Shown here: one piece after another, positions 1-7,724 of the stretch
Layout of the letters: each line of letters begins with the position of its first letter
Numbering within the stretch: the first letter of the stretch is position 1
Assembly (NCBI GenBank): GCA_019509985.1
Contig: JAEKLF010000103.1
Location: 1 to 59,246 of the forward strand
DNA from: Burkholderiales bacterium
GTDB taxonomy: Bacteria > Pseudomonadota > Gammaproteobacteria > Burkholderiales > Burkholderiaceae_C
Length of the DNA: 59,246 nt
Direction of reading: 5' to 3'
Notes under the pieces: model-generated
The model's input: the letters and a program-made list of their open reading frames with translations, nothing else
The model's database searches: none
Told to the model about the DNA's origin: nothing
Program-made: the position numbers and the translations under genes

Positions 1-1225
1 GCGCGGAATCGACCTGGTTTTGGGGTGCAACACTGGTCATCACCCGGGAAACGGAGCGCTCGATGTCGATGGCCGGGTAGTGGCCGGCCTCGGCCAACTC
101 GCGGCTGAGCACGATGTGGCCGTCCAGGATGCCGCGCGCCGCGTCGGCGATCGGGTCCTGGGGGTCGTCGCCTTCGGTCAGCACCGTGTAGAAGGCCGTG
201 ATCGAGCCCTCGCCCGGCAGGCCGTTGCCGCTGCGCTCGACGAGCTGGGGCAGCTTGGCAAAGCAGCTCGGCGGGTAGCCCTTGGTGGCGGGCGGTTCGC
301 CGATGGCCAGCGCGATCTCGCGCTGGGCCATCGCGTAGCGGGTGAGACTGTCCATCAGCAGCAGCACGTGGCGGCCCTGGTCGCGAAAATGTTCAGCGAT
401 CGCCGTGGCGTAGTGCGCGCCCTGCATGCGCATCAGCGGCGGCGAGTCGGCGGGTGCCGCGACGACGACGCTGCGCTTGCGGCCTTCCTCGCCGAGGATG
501 TCCTCGATGAATTCCTTGACCTCGCGGCCGCGCTCGCCGATCAGGCCGACGACGATGACGTCGGCCTGCGTGTAGCGCGCCATCATGCCCAGCAGCACCG
601 ACTTGCCGACGCCGGTGCCGGCGAACAGCCCGAGTCGCTGGCCCCGACCGACGGTCAGCAGCGCGTTGATGGCGCGAACGCCGGTGTCCAGCGGCGTGCG
701 CACCGGGTCGCGGTCCATCGCGTTGATGGGGCGGCGCACCATCGGCTCGTTGTGGATGTGGCTCAGCTCGCCGCCGCGGTCCAGCGGGTGGCCGTGCGGG
801 TCGACGACGCGGCCCAGCAGGCCGTCGCCCATCGGCAGGTGCAGGCCACGATCCTCGCCGCGCCGCCAGGGGTGCAGCGGCTGGCCGAGTTGGGGCGCCA
901 GCGGTGGCAGGTGGCGCGGCACGACGGTGGCGCCGCTGGACAGGCCCTGCACCTCGTCGGTGGGCATCAGGTAGGCGCGGTCGCCCGAGAAGCCGACGAC
1001 CTCGGCGTTCACCGGCGTGGAGCCGCGGCGCGGACTGTTGCCGCTGCTGGGCATCTGGATGCGGCAGACCGAGCCCATCGGCACCTTGATGCCGGTGGCC
1101 TCCAGCACCAGGCCGGCCACGCGCACCAGCTTGCCGTGGGACTCAAGCGGGGTGGTGTTGGCGGCCAGCGTTTCCAGGTCCGCGAGGTGGCGCAGCCAGC
1201 GGTCTCGCCGGTCAGTCGTCGTCAT
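1..1225 (-). CDS. fliI: Flagellum-specific ATP synthase FliI (3' end outside window)
   Basis: FliI is the ATPase of the flagellar type III export apparatus; it works in the cytoplasm with FliH and FliJ. About 408 codons are present and no stop is reached at base 1, so roughly the last 50-60 residues of a normal ~470 aa protein are missing. Reading the minus strand gives a Walker A motif (GLFAGTGVGKSVLL), the segment VVGLIGERGREVKEF and the F-type ATPase-like stretch LLMDSLTRYAMAQREIALA. The ATG at 1225 overlaps the end of fliH (stop at 1212-1214), which suggests translational coupling. Identity is secure; only the C terminus is unseen. Confidence 0.95.
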   Translation of the reverse strand, partial: MTTTDRRDRWLRHLADLETLAANTTPLESHGKLVRVAGLVLEATGIKVPMGSVCRIQMPSSGNSPRRGSTPVNAEVVGFSGDRAYLMPTDEVQGLSSGATVVPRHLPPLAPQLGQPLHPWRRGEDRGLHLPMGDGLLGRVVDPHGHPLDRGGELSHIHNEPMVRRPINAMDRDPVRTPLDTGVRAINALLTVGRGQRLGLFAGTGVGKSVLLGMMARYTQADVIVVGLIGERGREVKEFIEDILGEEGRKRSVVVAAPADSPPLMRMQGAHYATAIAEHFRDQGRHVLLLMDSLTRYAMAQREIALAIGEPPATKGYPPSCFAKLPQLVERSGNGLPGEGSITAFYTVLTEGDDPQDPIADAARGILDGHIVLSRELAEAGHYPAIDIERSVSRVMTSVAPQNQVDSA

Positions 1226-1997
1226 CCTCGCCTCCGCGGCGGTCCTGCCAGATCGACGTCTGGCCGATGGATGACGCCGCCTGCTGCCAGCGCGTGGCCA
1301 GCGTCGCGTCGACGCTGGCGATGTCGGCATCGACCTTGACGCCGCCGCGCGGCACCTCGGCATCGGGAATCAGCTGGGCCTCGCGGGCCTGCATCTCGGC
1401 GCCGGCGCCGTCGCGCACCAGCGGATAGTCGTCGGGGTGGACGCGCACGCGCACGTGGCGGGCCGACAGCTGCAGCGCTTCGACGGCGTCATGCGCGACG
1501 CGGGCGATCAGCTCGGGGCGCGTTTCGATCTCGCTGCGCACGACCTGGCGCGCCAGCTCGACGGCGATGCGCGCGAGCGAGCCGGCCATGTCGCCCTCCA
1601 GTTCACGCAGTTCGGTGTCGAAGTTGTGCAGCAGCTGGCCGATCTGGGCGCTGATCTGCTGCGCGAAGCTGTGCTTGAAGGCGTCCAGCGCGGCCATGCC
1701 GTCGCGGTAGCCGTCCTGGTAGCCGCTCTGGCGGGCGGCGTGCAACTGGTCGTGCAGATTGGGCTCGGGCGGCGGCGGGGCTTCCACGGGCGCGCTGGCG
1801 GCCGGCGCCGGCGTGGCGGCGGGGCGCATCGGCGTGAAGGGAGTGGCCGCGGCACCGCCGCCGAGGTTGTCCAGGTTCCAGGCCTTGGCGCCCTGCAGCT
1901 CCTCGCCAGGGATGAAGCGGGCGTAGCTGCCGCGGCGATCGGTCTCGCGGCGATCCGGGGGCGGCACTTGCCGCGGGGGTTGGCGACCGGTGGCCAT
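1212..1997 (-). CDS. fliH: Flagellar assembly protein FliH
   Basis: 261 aa. FliH is the stator-like partner that regulates the export ATPase FliI and tethers it to the C-ring. The N-terminal half is low-complexity and Pro/Ala-rich; the C-terminal half (about residues 95-230) is the conserved FliH/HrpE-like part with the helix LARQVVRSEIETRPELIARV. It lies between fliG (2 bp gap) and fliI (overlap), the usual fliF-G-H-I order, which supports the call more than the poorly conserved sequence does. Confidence 0.92.
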   Translation of the reverse strand: MATGRQPPRQVPPPDRRETDRRGSYARFIPGEELQGAKAWNLDNLGGGAAATPFTPMRPAATPAPAASAPVEAPPPPEPNLHDQLHAARQSGYQDGYRDGMAALDAFKHSFAQQISAQIGQLLHNFDTELRELEGDMAGSLARIAVELARQVVRSEIETRPELIARVAHDAVEALQLSARHVRVRVHPDDYPLVRDGAGAEMQAREAQLIPDAEVPRGGVKVDADIASVDATLATRWQQAASSIGQTSIWQDRRGGEDDDD

Positions 1998-1999
1998 GG

Positions 2000-2995
2000 C
2001 TAGACGAACTGATCGTCACCGCCGCCGGCGAGGACGATTTGGCCCTCGTCGACGAGGCGGCGCACGATCTTGAGCATTTCCTTCTGCTCGGCCTCGACCT
2101 CGGACAGCCGCACCGGGCCGCGCGATTCGAGGTCCTCGCGCAGCGTCTCGGCGGCGCGGGTGGACATGTTGCGGAAGATCTTCTCGCGCAGGTCGGCGCT
2201 GGCGCCCTTGAGCGCAACGACGAGGCTCTCGCTCTGCACTTCCTTGAGCATGGCCTGGATGCCCTTGTCGTCGATCTTGTTCACGTCGTCGAACGTGAAC
2301 ATGTTGTCCATGATCCTTTGCGCCAGGTCGGAGTCGGCCTCGCGCACATAGTCCAGCACCGAGGCCTCGACGCTGGAGCCCATCATGTTGATGATCTCGG
2401 CCGCCGTCTTGGCGCCGCCCAGCGAGCTCTTCTTCATGCGCTCGCCGCCGGCCAGGATCTGGCTCATGACCTCGTTCAAGTCCTTCAGCGCGGTCGGCTG
2501 GATGCCGTCCAGCGTGGCGATGCGGATCAGCACCTCGTTGCGGCCGCGCTCGGGGAAGAGCTTGAGCACCGAGGCGGTCTGGTCGAAGTCCAGGTGGGCC
2601 AGGATGGCCGCGATGATCTGCGGGTGCTCGTTGCGCAGCAGCTCGGCCACGCTGGCGGCGTCCATCCACTTCAGGCTCTCGATGGAGGACACGTCGCTGC
2701 CCTGCAGGATGCGGTCCAGCAACAGGTTGGCCTTGTCCTCGCCGAGGGCCTTGCGCAGCACGGCGCGCACGTATTCGTCGGTGTCGGTGACCAGGGTGCT
2801 CTGGGTCTCGGCGACGGCGTCGAACTTGTCGAGCACGTTCTCGACCTGGGCGCGCTTGATGACCTTCAACTTGGCAATCGTCTCGCCAAGCGCCTGCACC
2901 TCTTTCGGCGAGAGGTGCTTGAAGACCTCGCTGGCTTCTTCCTCGCCCAGCGACATCAGCAATATGGCTGCGTTTTCGATGCCCTTGTCGTCCAT
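2000..2995 (-). CDS. fliG: Flagellar motor switch protein FliG
   Basis: 331 aa, normal family length. FliG is the C-ring protein that contacts the MS ring (FliF) and, through its charged C-terminal domain, the MotA stator. The conserved EHPQ motif of the middle domain is visible (LLRNEHPQIIAAILAHL), as is the C-terminal MFTFDDV segment. It is separated from the upstream fliF by a 158 bp gap that contains a dispersed repeat, unusual for a gene pair that is normally tightly linked. Confidence 0.97.
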   Translation of the reverse strand: MDDKGIENAAILLMSLGEEEASEVFKHLSPKEVQALGETIAKLKVIKRAQVENVLDKFDAVAETQSTLVTDTDEYVRAVLRKALGEDKANLLLDRILQGSDVSSIESLKWMDAASVAELLRNEHPQIIAAILAHLDFDQTASVLKLFPERGRNEVLIRIATLDGIQPTALKDLNEVMSQILAGGERMKKSSLGGAKTAAEIINMMGSSVEASVLDYVREADSDLAQRIMDNMFTFDDVNKIDDKGIQAMLKEVQSESLVVALKGASADLREKIFRNMSTRAAETLREDLESRGPVRLSEVEAEQKEMLKIVRRLVDEGQIVLAGGGDDQFV

Positions 2996-3035
2996 GATCT
3001 AACCTTAAACACCCCGAGCGTAGTGCCTAGCCCGC

Positions 3036-3156
3036 GGGCCGAGCGCCGGGCCGCTCCCAAGCCGGCCCGCCTTGGGCGTGTGCCTGCCGGTCGATCCGGC
3101 AAGCATCGCCGTCCCCTCGGGGGACCGGCCAAGGTACGCCTTGGACGAGGGGCTCA
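3036..3156. repeat. Dispersed intergenic repeat family A, copy 1
   Basis: A 121 bp GC-rich element between fliG and fliF. On the minus strand it starts with the TGA stop codon of fliF and runs TGAGCCCCTCGTCC ... GAGGGGACGGCGATGCTTGC ... GCGGCCCGGCGCTCGGCCC. A copy of equal length and nearly the same sequence lies at 35427-35547, and a diverged copy at 6610-6744. It contains several short inverted repeats, such as CCGGTC/GACCGG and CCAAGGCG/CCTTGG, so the RNA would be strongly folded. Confidence 0.85.
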
Positions 3157-4848
3157 TGATGCCGTTTCGCCGGCCATCCAGTCGCGCACGATATTGGCGA
3201 CGGCCACCGGATTGTCGCGGGCCAGGGAGCGGGCGCGGTCAAGCTTTTCGTTATGGATCGGTGCTTCGAGGCGGGGCATGCCGGCGCCGCCGGGCAGCAG
3301 CTCGGCGTCGTCCACGACTTCGTCCACCGTTTCGGCCTTGTCCTCGGGAGCCGGGGCCGGCGCGGCGGCCTTGATGACGGGGCGGATCATGCCGAACACG
3401 GCGATCAGCGCGATGGCCACGAACGCCAGCGGCACGATGGCGCTGCGCAGCAGGTCGGTCAGCCAGGGTTGCTTCCACAACGGCACGTCGGCAGGCTCGA
3501 TCTTGTCGACGACGAAGGGCGCGCTGATGACCTTGACCGAGTCGCCGCGCTCGGCATTGAAGCCCATGGCTTCCTTGACGAGGTCGGTCAGTCGCGTGAT
3601 CTCTTCGGCCGGCACGGGCTGCGTGGTCGTCTTGCCCTTGGCGTCGGTCACCGAGCGGTGGTTGACGACGATGGCGGCGTTCAGGCGCTTGACGCTGCCG
3701 GTGGCGCCGCGCGTCACGCGCACGGTCTTGTCGAGCTCGTAGTTGGTGACCTGCTCGCGGCGGCTGTTGTTGCCGGCGCCACTGCCCTGGGCGGCCTGCA
3801 GCGGCGCGCTGGCGCCATTGATGGGCGCCGTGGCCGGCACGGGCGGCTGGTTGGTGGCCGCACCCGGCACGCCAGTGGGCGTGGCAGCGTTGCTGTTGTT
3901 GGACTCGTTGCTCTGGCTGGAGCGCACGGCCGCCTGGGTGTTGGCGCCCTGGTTGGGGCGGTACTCTTCGGCGGTGGCCTCGGTCTGCGAGAAGTCGACA
4001 TCGGCGGTGATGCTGGCGCGCAGGTTGTCGCGACCGACGACCGGCTCCAGCAGCTCGAAGATGCGCTTGTTGTAGCCGGCCTCGATCTGCTGCTTGTACT
4101 GCAGCTGCTGGCCGTCCAGGCCGGTGGCGGAGTCGCTGCCGGTCTGCGACAGCAGCGCACCGGTCTGGTCGAGCACGCTGACGGCCTTCGGCGAAAGCTC
4201 GGGCACGCTGGAGGAAACCAGGTGCACGATGCCGGCGATCTGACCGCGGTCCAGCGTGCGGCCGCCGCGCAGCGTCAGCATGACGGAGGCGCTGGGCTTT
4301 TGCTGCTCGCGGAAGAAGCCGTTCTGCTGTGGGATGGCCAGGTGCACGCGGGCGTCGGCCACGTCGGCCAGCGCGGTGATGGTGCGGGTAAGCTCGCCTT
4401 CGAGGGCGCGCTGGAAGTTCAGGCGCTCATTGAACTGGGTCTGGCCGATGGAGGACTTGTCCATCAGCTCGAAGCCGGCGGTGTTGCCGCTCCCGCCCTT
4501 GGGCAGGCCCATGGCCGCGAGCTTCATGCGCAACTCGTAGACCTGGCCCGCCGGCACGAGGATGGTGCCGCCGGCCTCGTGCTTGTACGGCACGTTCAGT
4601 GCGGCCAACTGGCCGATGACGGCGCCGCCGTCCTTGTCGGCCAGGCCGGTGAAGAGGGGGCGGTAGTCGCCCTGGGACGACCACAGCGTGATGGCCAGCA
4701 CGGCGCCGGCCAGTGCGGCCAGGCCGGCGCCCATGGTCAGCTTGCTGCGCAGCGGCAGGCCGTTCAGGCGCTGCACGAAGTTGGGCACCTCGACCGGCGT
4801 GAGCATCACGGGGGCGGCGGCAGCGGGGGCGCTCAGGGCGTTGTCCAT
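3154..4848 (-). CDS. fliF: Flagellar M-ring protein FliF
   Basis: 564 aa. FliF forms the MS ring in the inner membrane, the base on which rotor and export gate assemble. An N-terminal membrane segment lies at about residues 38-58 (AGLAALAGAVLAITLW) and a second near residue 450 (IVPLAFVAIALIAVFGMI); between them are the YscJ/FliF ring-building motifs and an Asn/Ala/Pro-rich periplasmic loop of variable sequence. First gene of the minus-strand fliFGHI run, divergent from fliE. The TGA stop is also the first codon of repeat family A. Confidence 0.96.
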   Translation of the reverse strand: MDNALSAPAAAAPVMLTPVEVPNFVQRLNGLPLRSKLTMGAGLAALAGAVLAITLWSSQGDYRPLFTGLADKDGGAVIGQLAALNVPYKHEAGGTILVPAGQVYELRMKLAAMGLPKGGSGNTAGFELMDKSSIGQTQFNERLNFQRALEGELTRTITALADVADARVHLAIPQQNGFFREQQKPSASVMLTLRGGRTLDRGQIAGIVHLVSSSVPELSPKAVSVLDQTGALLSQTGSDSATGLDGQQLQYKQQIEAGYNKRIFELLEPVVGRDNLRASITADVDFSQTEATAEEYRPNQGANTQAAVRSSQSNESNNSNAATPTGVPGAATNQPPVPATAPINGASAPLQAAQGSGAGNNSRREQVTNYELDKTVRVTRGATGSVKRLNAAIVVNHRSVTDAKGKTTTQPVPAEEITRLTDLVKEAMGFNAERGDSVKVISAPFVVDKIEPADVPLWKQPWLTDLLRSAIVPLAFVAIALIAVFGMIRPVIKAAAPAPAPEDKAETVDEVVDDAELLPGGAGMPRLEAPIHNEKLDRARSLARDNPVAVANIVRDWMAGETAS

Positions 4849-4883
4849 CGAGGGCGAGACAGCAGGGGAGGTCGGGAATCGAC

Positions 4884-4900
4884 CGATGGCGCAAATTATT
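4884..4900. promoter_or_regulatory. Possible FlhDC-type half-site in the fliF/fliE divergent promoter region
   Basis: The sequence CGATGGCGCAAATTATT fits the published enterobacterial FlhDC half-site pattern AATGGC-NN-AAAT at most positions. The core GCGCAAATT recurs in the flgB/flgA divergent region (57643-57651), the other divergent early-gene promoter of this window. This is pattern matching only; no binding data exist. Confidence 0.35.
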
Positions 4901-4914
4901 CGTGGCCACCCCTC

Positions 4915-4941
4915 TCAAGAAAGCGCCGAAGTAGCCGATCC
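4915..4941 (+). promoter_or_regulatory. Sigma-28-like promoter candidate upstream of fliE
   Basis: TCAAGAAA-N11-GCCGATCC, with the canonical 11 bp spacing, 54 bp upstream of the fliE start. The -10 keeps GCCGAT; the last two bases deviate. fliE is usually an early (class 2) gene, so this could be a secondary late promoter or chance. Confidence 0.4.
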
Positions 4942-4995
4942 CACCCGCGTATCTCGGTGCTTCGTGCGCGTGACTTGCTGCCAAAGTGCGGTCCC

Positions 4996-5322
4996 ATGGA
5001 CATGAAGCTGCGCCCCTTCGACTTTGCTCAGGCCGCCGCCCGCGCGGGCCTCGCGGTCAACGGGCAGCCGCTTTCGCCCAAGCCGGCCGCTGCGACGGGC
5101 GCGAGCTTCGGCGACGCGATGACGCAGGCGCTCAAGGGCGTCAGCGCGCAGCAGAACGAGGTGGCGCGCCTGCAGCGCGAGGTGCAGCTCGACAACCCGA
5201 CCGTCAGCCTGGAAGAGACGATGGTCGCGATGCAGAAGGCGCAGATCGGCTTCCAGGCGACGCTGCAGGTGCGCAACCGCCTGGTGTCGGCCTACTCCGA
5301 AATCATGAACATGCAGATCTGA
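4996..5322 (+). CDS. fliE: Flagellar hook-basal body protein FliE
   Basis: 108 aa. FliE joins the MS ring to the proximal rod (FlgB) and is the first protein exported. The conserved C-terminal half is clear: VSLEETMVAMQKAQIGF then QVRNRLVSAYSEIMNMQI, the normal family ending. The start is the ATG at 4996; an in-frame ATG two codons later is the alternative. Divergent from fliF. Confidence 0.95.
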   Translation: MDMKLRPFDFAQAAARAGLAVNGQPLSPKPAAATGASFGDAMTQALKGVSAQQNEVARLQREVQLDNPTVSLEETMVAMQKAQIGFQATLQVRNRLVSAYSEIMNMQI

Positions 5323-5341
5323 CGCGCCGGCCGGCGAGTCG

Positions 5342-5839
5342 TCAGCAGCTGTCGTTCTTGCGTGCGTCGCTGCCGCAGACCTGCGGCCGGCCCAGCGGGT
5401 TCAGGTCGATGTGCAGCTGCTGGTTGTGGTCGTTGGAGATGCCGATGCGCGTCCAGTCCAGCGCCCGGCCCATGCCAGCCTGGAAGGTGACGCTCTGGCC
5501 GGACTGCAGCAGCATGCCCTTGTGCTCGCGGTAGTTGATGCCGCCCAGCTCGCAGCGCGGCAGGCCGGTGGCGCAGTCGCAGGGCGACTGGCGGCTGGCT
5601 CCCCAGCACCATTGCGGCCCGCTCTGGAAGCTGACGTAGGTGTTGCGCCCCTCCTGCACGCTGAGGGCGCGGGCACGGCGCAGGTCCATCTCCAGCAGCT
5701 CGGCGACGTGGCGCAGGCGCTGGCGGGCCAGGTAGCCGGCATAGCTGGGCACCGCCGCGGCCAGGATGATGGCGAGCACGGCCATCACGAAGGCCAGTTC
5801 AAGCAGAGTGAAACCCTGGCGCCGCGTGGGGGCTGTCAT
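5342..5839 (-). CDS. GspH/FimT-like pseudopilin (prepilin-type N terminus)
   Basis: 165 aa. The N terminus MTAPTRRQGFTLLELAFVM is a type III/IV prepilin leader: cleavage would fall after Gly9, leaving Phe+1 and Glu+5, followed by a hydrophobic helix. Minor pseudopilins of this kind (GspH, FimT, FimU) sit in the inner membrane and prime pseudopilus or pilus assembly. The mature part has six cysteines (WCW, PCDC, RCE, QVC, final C). It overlaps the PilZ gene by 4 bp (ATGA) and is the last gene of the flagellin-side run. No other pilus or type II secretion gene is in the window, so its partner system is unknown. Confidence 0.75.
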   Translation of the reverse strand: MTAPTRRQGFTLLELAFVMAVLAIILAAAVPSYAGYLARQRLRHVAELLEMDLRRARALSVQEGRNTYVSFQSGPQWCWGASRQSPCDCATGLPRCELGGINYREHKGMLLQSGQSVTFQAGMGRALDWTRIGISNDHNQQLHIDLNPLGRPQVCGSDARKNDSC

Positions 5840-6567
5840 GTGTCCAGCTTCAGCAGGCGGCGGCGTTTTTGCGTCTGGTCCACATAGACCTGCAGCGAGC
5901 GGGCGGCAGCGGCGTCGAGGTCGACGAAGGAGCAGCCAAGCTGCAGCAGGCCATGCGGGTCGCCGGCGACGGGGCTGGCGTGGTGGGGCAGCAGCGTGAC
6001 GCGCAGCGCGGTGATGCGGTCCAGCTCGAGCACGAGACCCTGGGCAACCTGGCCCTCGGGCAGGGCGGGGACGTCGCCCGGCAACGCCAGCGCGAGGCCG
6101 CCGATGCTGATGTCCAGCACGCGCAATGCGCGGCCGAATGAGTCGCCGCCCGGCACGATGACGCGGGGGTAGACGCTGCCGGCGGGCTGCACGCGGAAGG
6201 ACTGGCGGCGCTGGAAGCGGTAGAGCCGCGTCGGCAGCGTGCTGCGCAGCACGGCGCCCTGCTCGCCGCTGACGAGAACGGCGTCATCGAGCTCGAACTG
6301 CAGCTTGATGGCGCCCAGGTAGGCGACGGCGGTGATCTCGCCGCCGGCGACCAGGGCCTGGCTGATGCCTTCGGGGTCGGTGCCGATCTCCAGGCCGAGC
6401 AGGTCGGCGTCGATGTCGAGGGCACAGATGCGGCTGCCCAGGCTCTGGCCGGGCGGGCCGCTGAGCAGCACGGCCGCATGCTCGCGCTGCAGCTGCTGCA
6501 GATAGGCCGCGATCTCGTTCGTCGCGGTGACGCGCAGTTCCTCGGGGGCGGATTCAGGGGCGGACAT
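5836..6567 (-). CDS. YcgR-like flagellar brake protein with PilZ domain
   Basis: 243 aa from the ATG at 6567; an upstream extension to 6666 would read through repeat DNA and is rejected. An N-terminal YcgR-like beta domain (about residues 10-110) is followed by a PilZ domain. The c-di-GMP binding signature is intact: an R-rich stretch RFQRRQSFRV (RxxxR type) and the second motif DISIGGLAL (D/NxSxxG). Proteins of this build bind c-di-GMP and slow flagellar rotation at the motor. Encoded after fliDST and overlapping the pseudopilin gene by 4 bp. Confidence 0.85.
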   Translation of the reverse strand: MSAPESAPEELRVTATNEIAAYLQQLQREHAAVLLSGPPGQSLGSRICALDIDADLLGLEIGTDPEGISQALVAGGEITAVAYLGAIKLQFELDDAVLVSGEQGAVLRSTLPTRLYRFQRRQSFRVQPAGSVYPRVIVPGGDSFGRALRVLDISIGGLALALPGDVPALPEGQVAQGLVLELDRITALRVTLLPHHASPVAGDPHGLLQLGCSFVDLDAAAARSLQVYVDQTQKRRRLLKLDT

Positions 6568-6609
6568 GCTGAGATGGTAGTCGCGCGGCGCAGCGTTGCG
6601 TTGCCTCGC

Positions 6610-6744
6610 GTGCCGAGCGCCGGGCCGCCCCAAGCCGGCCGGCCTGACGATGTACTGGCGGCTCAATCCGCAAGCATCGCCGTCCCCTCGAGGGATCGGC
6701 TGGGCGCGCTCGCGATCAGCGAGGCGAGACCGGACGAGGGGTCA
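6610..6744. repeat. Dispersed intergenic repeat family A, copy 3 (diverged)
   Basis: About 135 bp between fliT and the PilZ gene. On the minus strand it starts with the fliT stop codon (TGACCCCTCGTCC) and shares with copies 1 and 2 the blocks GAGGGGACGGCGATGCTTGC and GGCGGCCCGGCGCTCGGC; the part between differs. Confidence 0.75.
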
Positions 6745-7041
6745 ATGGACCATCCGGCTCTTGCCCTTGAGCACGTGGTCGAGGTCTTCCAGCCAGGGCT
6801 CGGCCAGGTGGCGGATCTCGGCGTCGTTGAGCAGGATGCGCTGCATGATGCGCGTCTTCAGGGCCGACTCGTTGGCACCCAGCTGGTTCTGGTGGGCAGC
6901 GGCCTTGAGCTGGGAGATCAGCAGCACGCAGGCGCCTTCGAGCTTGACGACTTCATCCCAGTTGCCGGTGCGGGCGGCGGAGAGCATGTCGGCGCTGGCT
7001 TGCTCGATGGCCTCGTAGTAGTTCAACAGTTCGGAGTTCAT
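6742..7041 (-). CDS. fliT: Flagellar protein FliT (FliD chaperone)
   Basis: 99 aa, all-helical, family length. FliT is the export chaperone of the filament cap protein FliD and in enterics also an anti-FlhDC factor. Sequence such as LLNYYEAIEQASADMLSAA and RIMQRILLNDAEIRHL fits FliT, but the family is weakly conserved and the call rests partly on position directly after fliS. Its stop codon is the first codon of repeat family A copy 3. Confidence 0.82.
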   Translation of the reverse strand: MNSELLNYYEAIEQASADMLSAARTGNWDEVVKLEGACVLLISQLKAAAHQNQLGANESALKTRIMQRILLNDAEIRHLAEPWLEDLDHVLKGKSRMVH

Positions 7042-7095
7042 TGCGGGGTCACCGGTGATCTTGAAAAAAGGGTGCGGCGCTCGGTGGGCCGGAGC

Positions 7096-7551
7096 TCAGG
7101 CGGCGCGGGGCGCGCTTTCGGACTGGCCGGCCTGGGCGGCGGGCGAACCGGCGATGGCGGTCCAGGCTTCACGCACCGGCGTCAGCAGGCGCTGGCACTC
7201 CTCGATGGCGGCCAGATCGCTGTGCAGGTTGGCCTGCGTGAGGCGCATGCAGACGTAGCCATAGAGCTCGCGCAGGTCGGTGGCGAGCTGGCCGGCGGAC
7301 AGGTCCAGCCCGGCGCGCAGGCCCTCGTCGAGGATGCGCACGGCGCGCGTCAGGGCGCGGTTCTTCAGCTCCGTGTTCTGGGCCTGGATGGCGGCGCTGG
7401 CCTGGTTCATCGCGTCGAAGGCGCCGTCGAACAGCATGGCGACGAGGCGGTGCGGGCTGGCGGCCTGCACGTCCGTCTCCAGGCCGACCTTGGCATACAG
7501 GGTGGCGCGCTGGTTGCGGGCTGCGAAGGGGGATGTCATGTTGCCGTACAT
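7096..7551 (-). CDS. fliS: Flagellin chaperone FliS
   Basis: 151 aa. FliS binds the disordered C terminus of flagellin and prevents premature polymerisation. The family pattern is clear: YAKVGLETDVQAASPHRLV, then MLFDGAFDAMNQA and later DLRELYGYVCMRLTQANL. Two starts are possible, ATG 7551 or ATG 7539; neither has a strong Shine-Dalgarno. Lies between fliD and fliT. Confidence 0.92.
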   Translation of the reverse strand: MYGNMTSPFAARNQRATLYAKVGLETDVQAASPHRLVAMLFDGAFDAMNQASAAIQAQNTELKNRALTRAVRILDEGLRAGLDLSAGQLATDLRELYGYVCMRLTQANLHSDLAAIEECQRLLTPVREAWTAIAGSPAAQAGQSESAPRAA

Positions 7552-7661
7552 GGGGAGCTGGAGGTTGGCGTCGTGTTGTTTCTTTTTTCGGCCTGCCCCG
7601 CGGGGACTTGAGGCGCCGCTCCGACTTTCAGAGCCCGAACTGTGATGCTTTTTCCTCGACC

Positions 7662-7693
7662 TGAAACAACAACGGCGACCCCAGGGGTCGCCG
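7662..7693 (-). terminator. Intrinsic terminator after fliD
   Basis: On the minus strand, CGGCGACCCC-T-GGGGTCGCCG forms a perfect 10 bp stem followed by TTGTTGTTTC. It lies about 30 bp after the fliD stop and ahead of fliS. Confidence 0.75.
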
Positions 7694-7724
7694 TCTGCCG
7701 CGTGGCCGAGGCCATGCCGGGCGC

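Noticed and set aside
20..1339. Long plus-strand open frame over fliI
   Set aside because: Ala/Arg/His/Gln-rich antisense shadow typical of high-GC coding DNA; the minus strand encodes FliI with all its motifs.
2039..5322. Very long plus-strand open frames opposite fliG and fliF
   Set aside because: Low-complexity antisense translations; only the final 108 codons (FliE) are a real gene.
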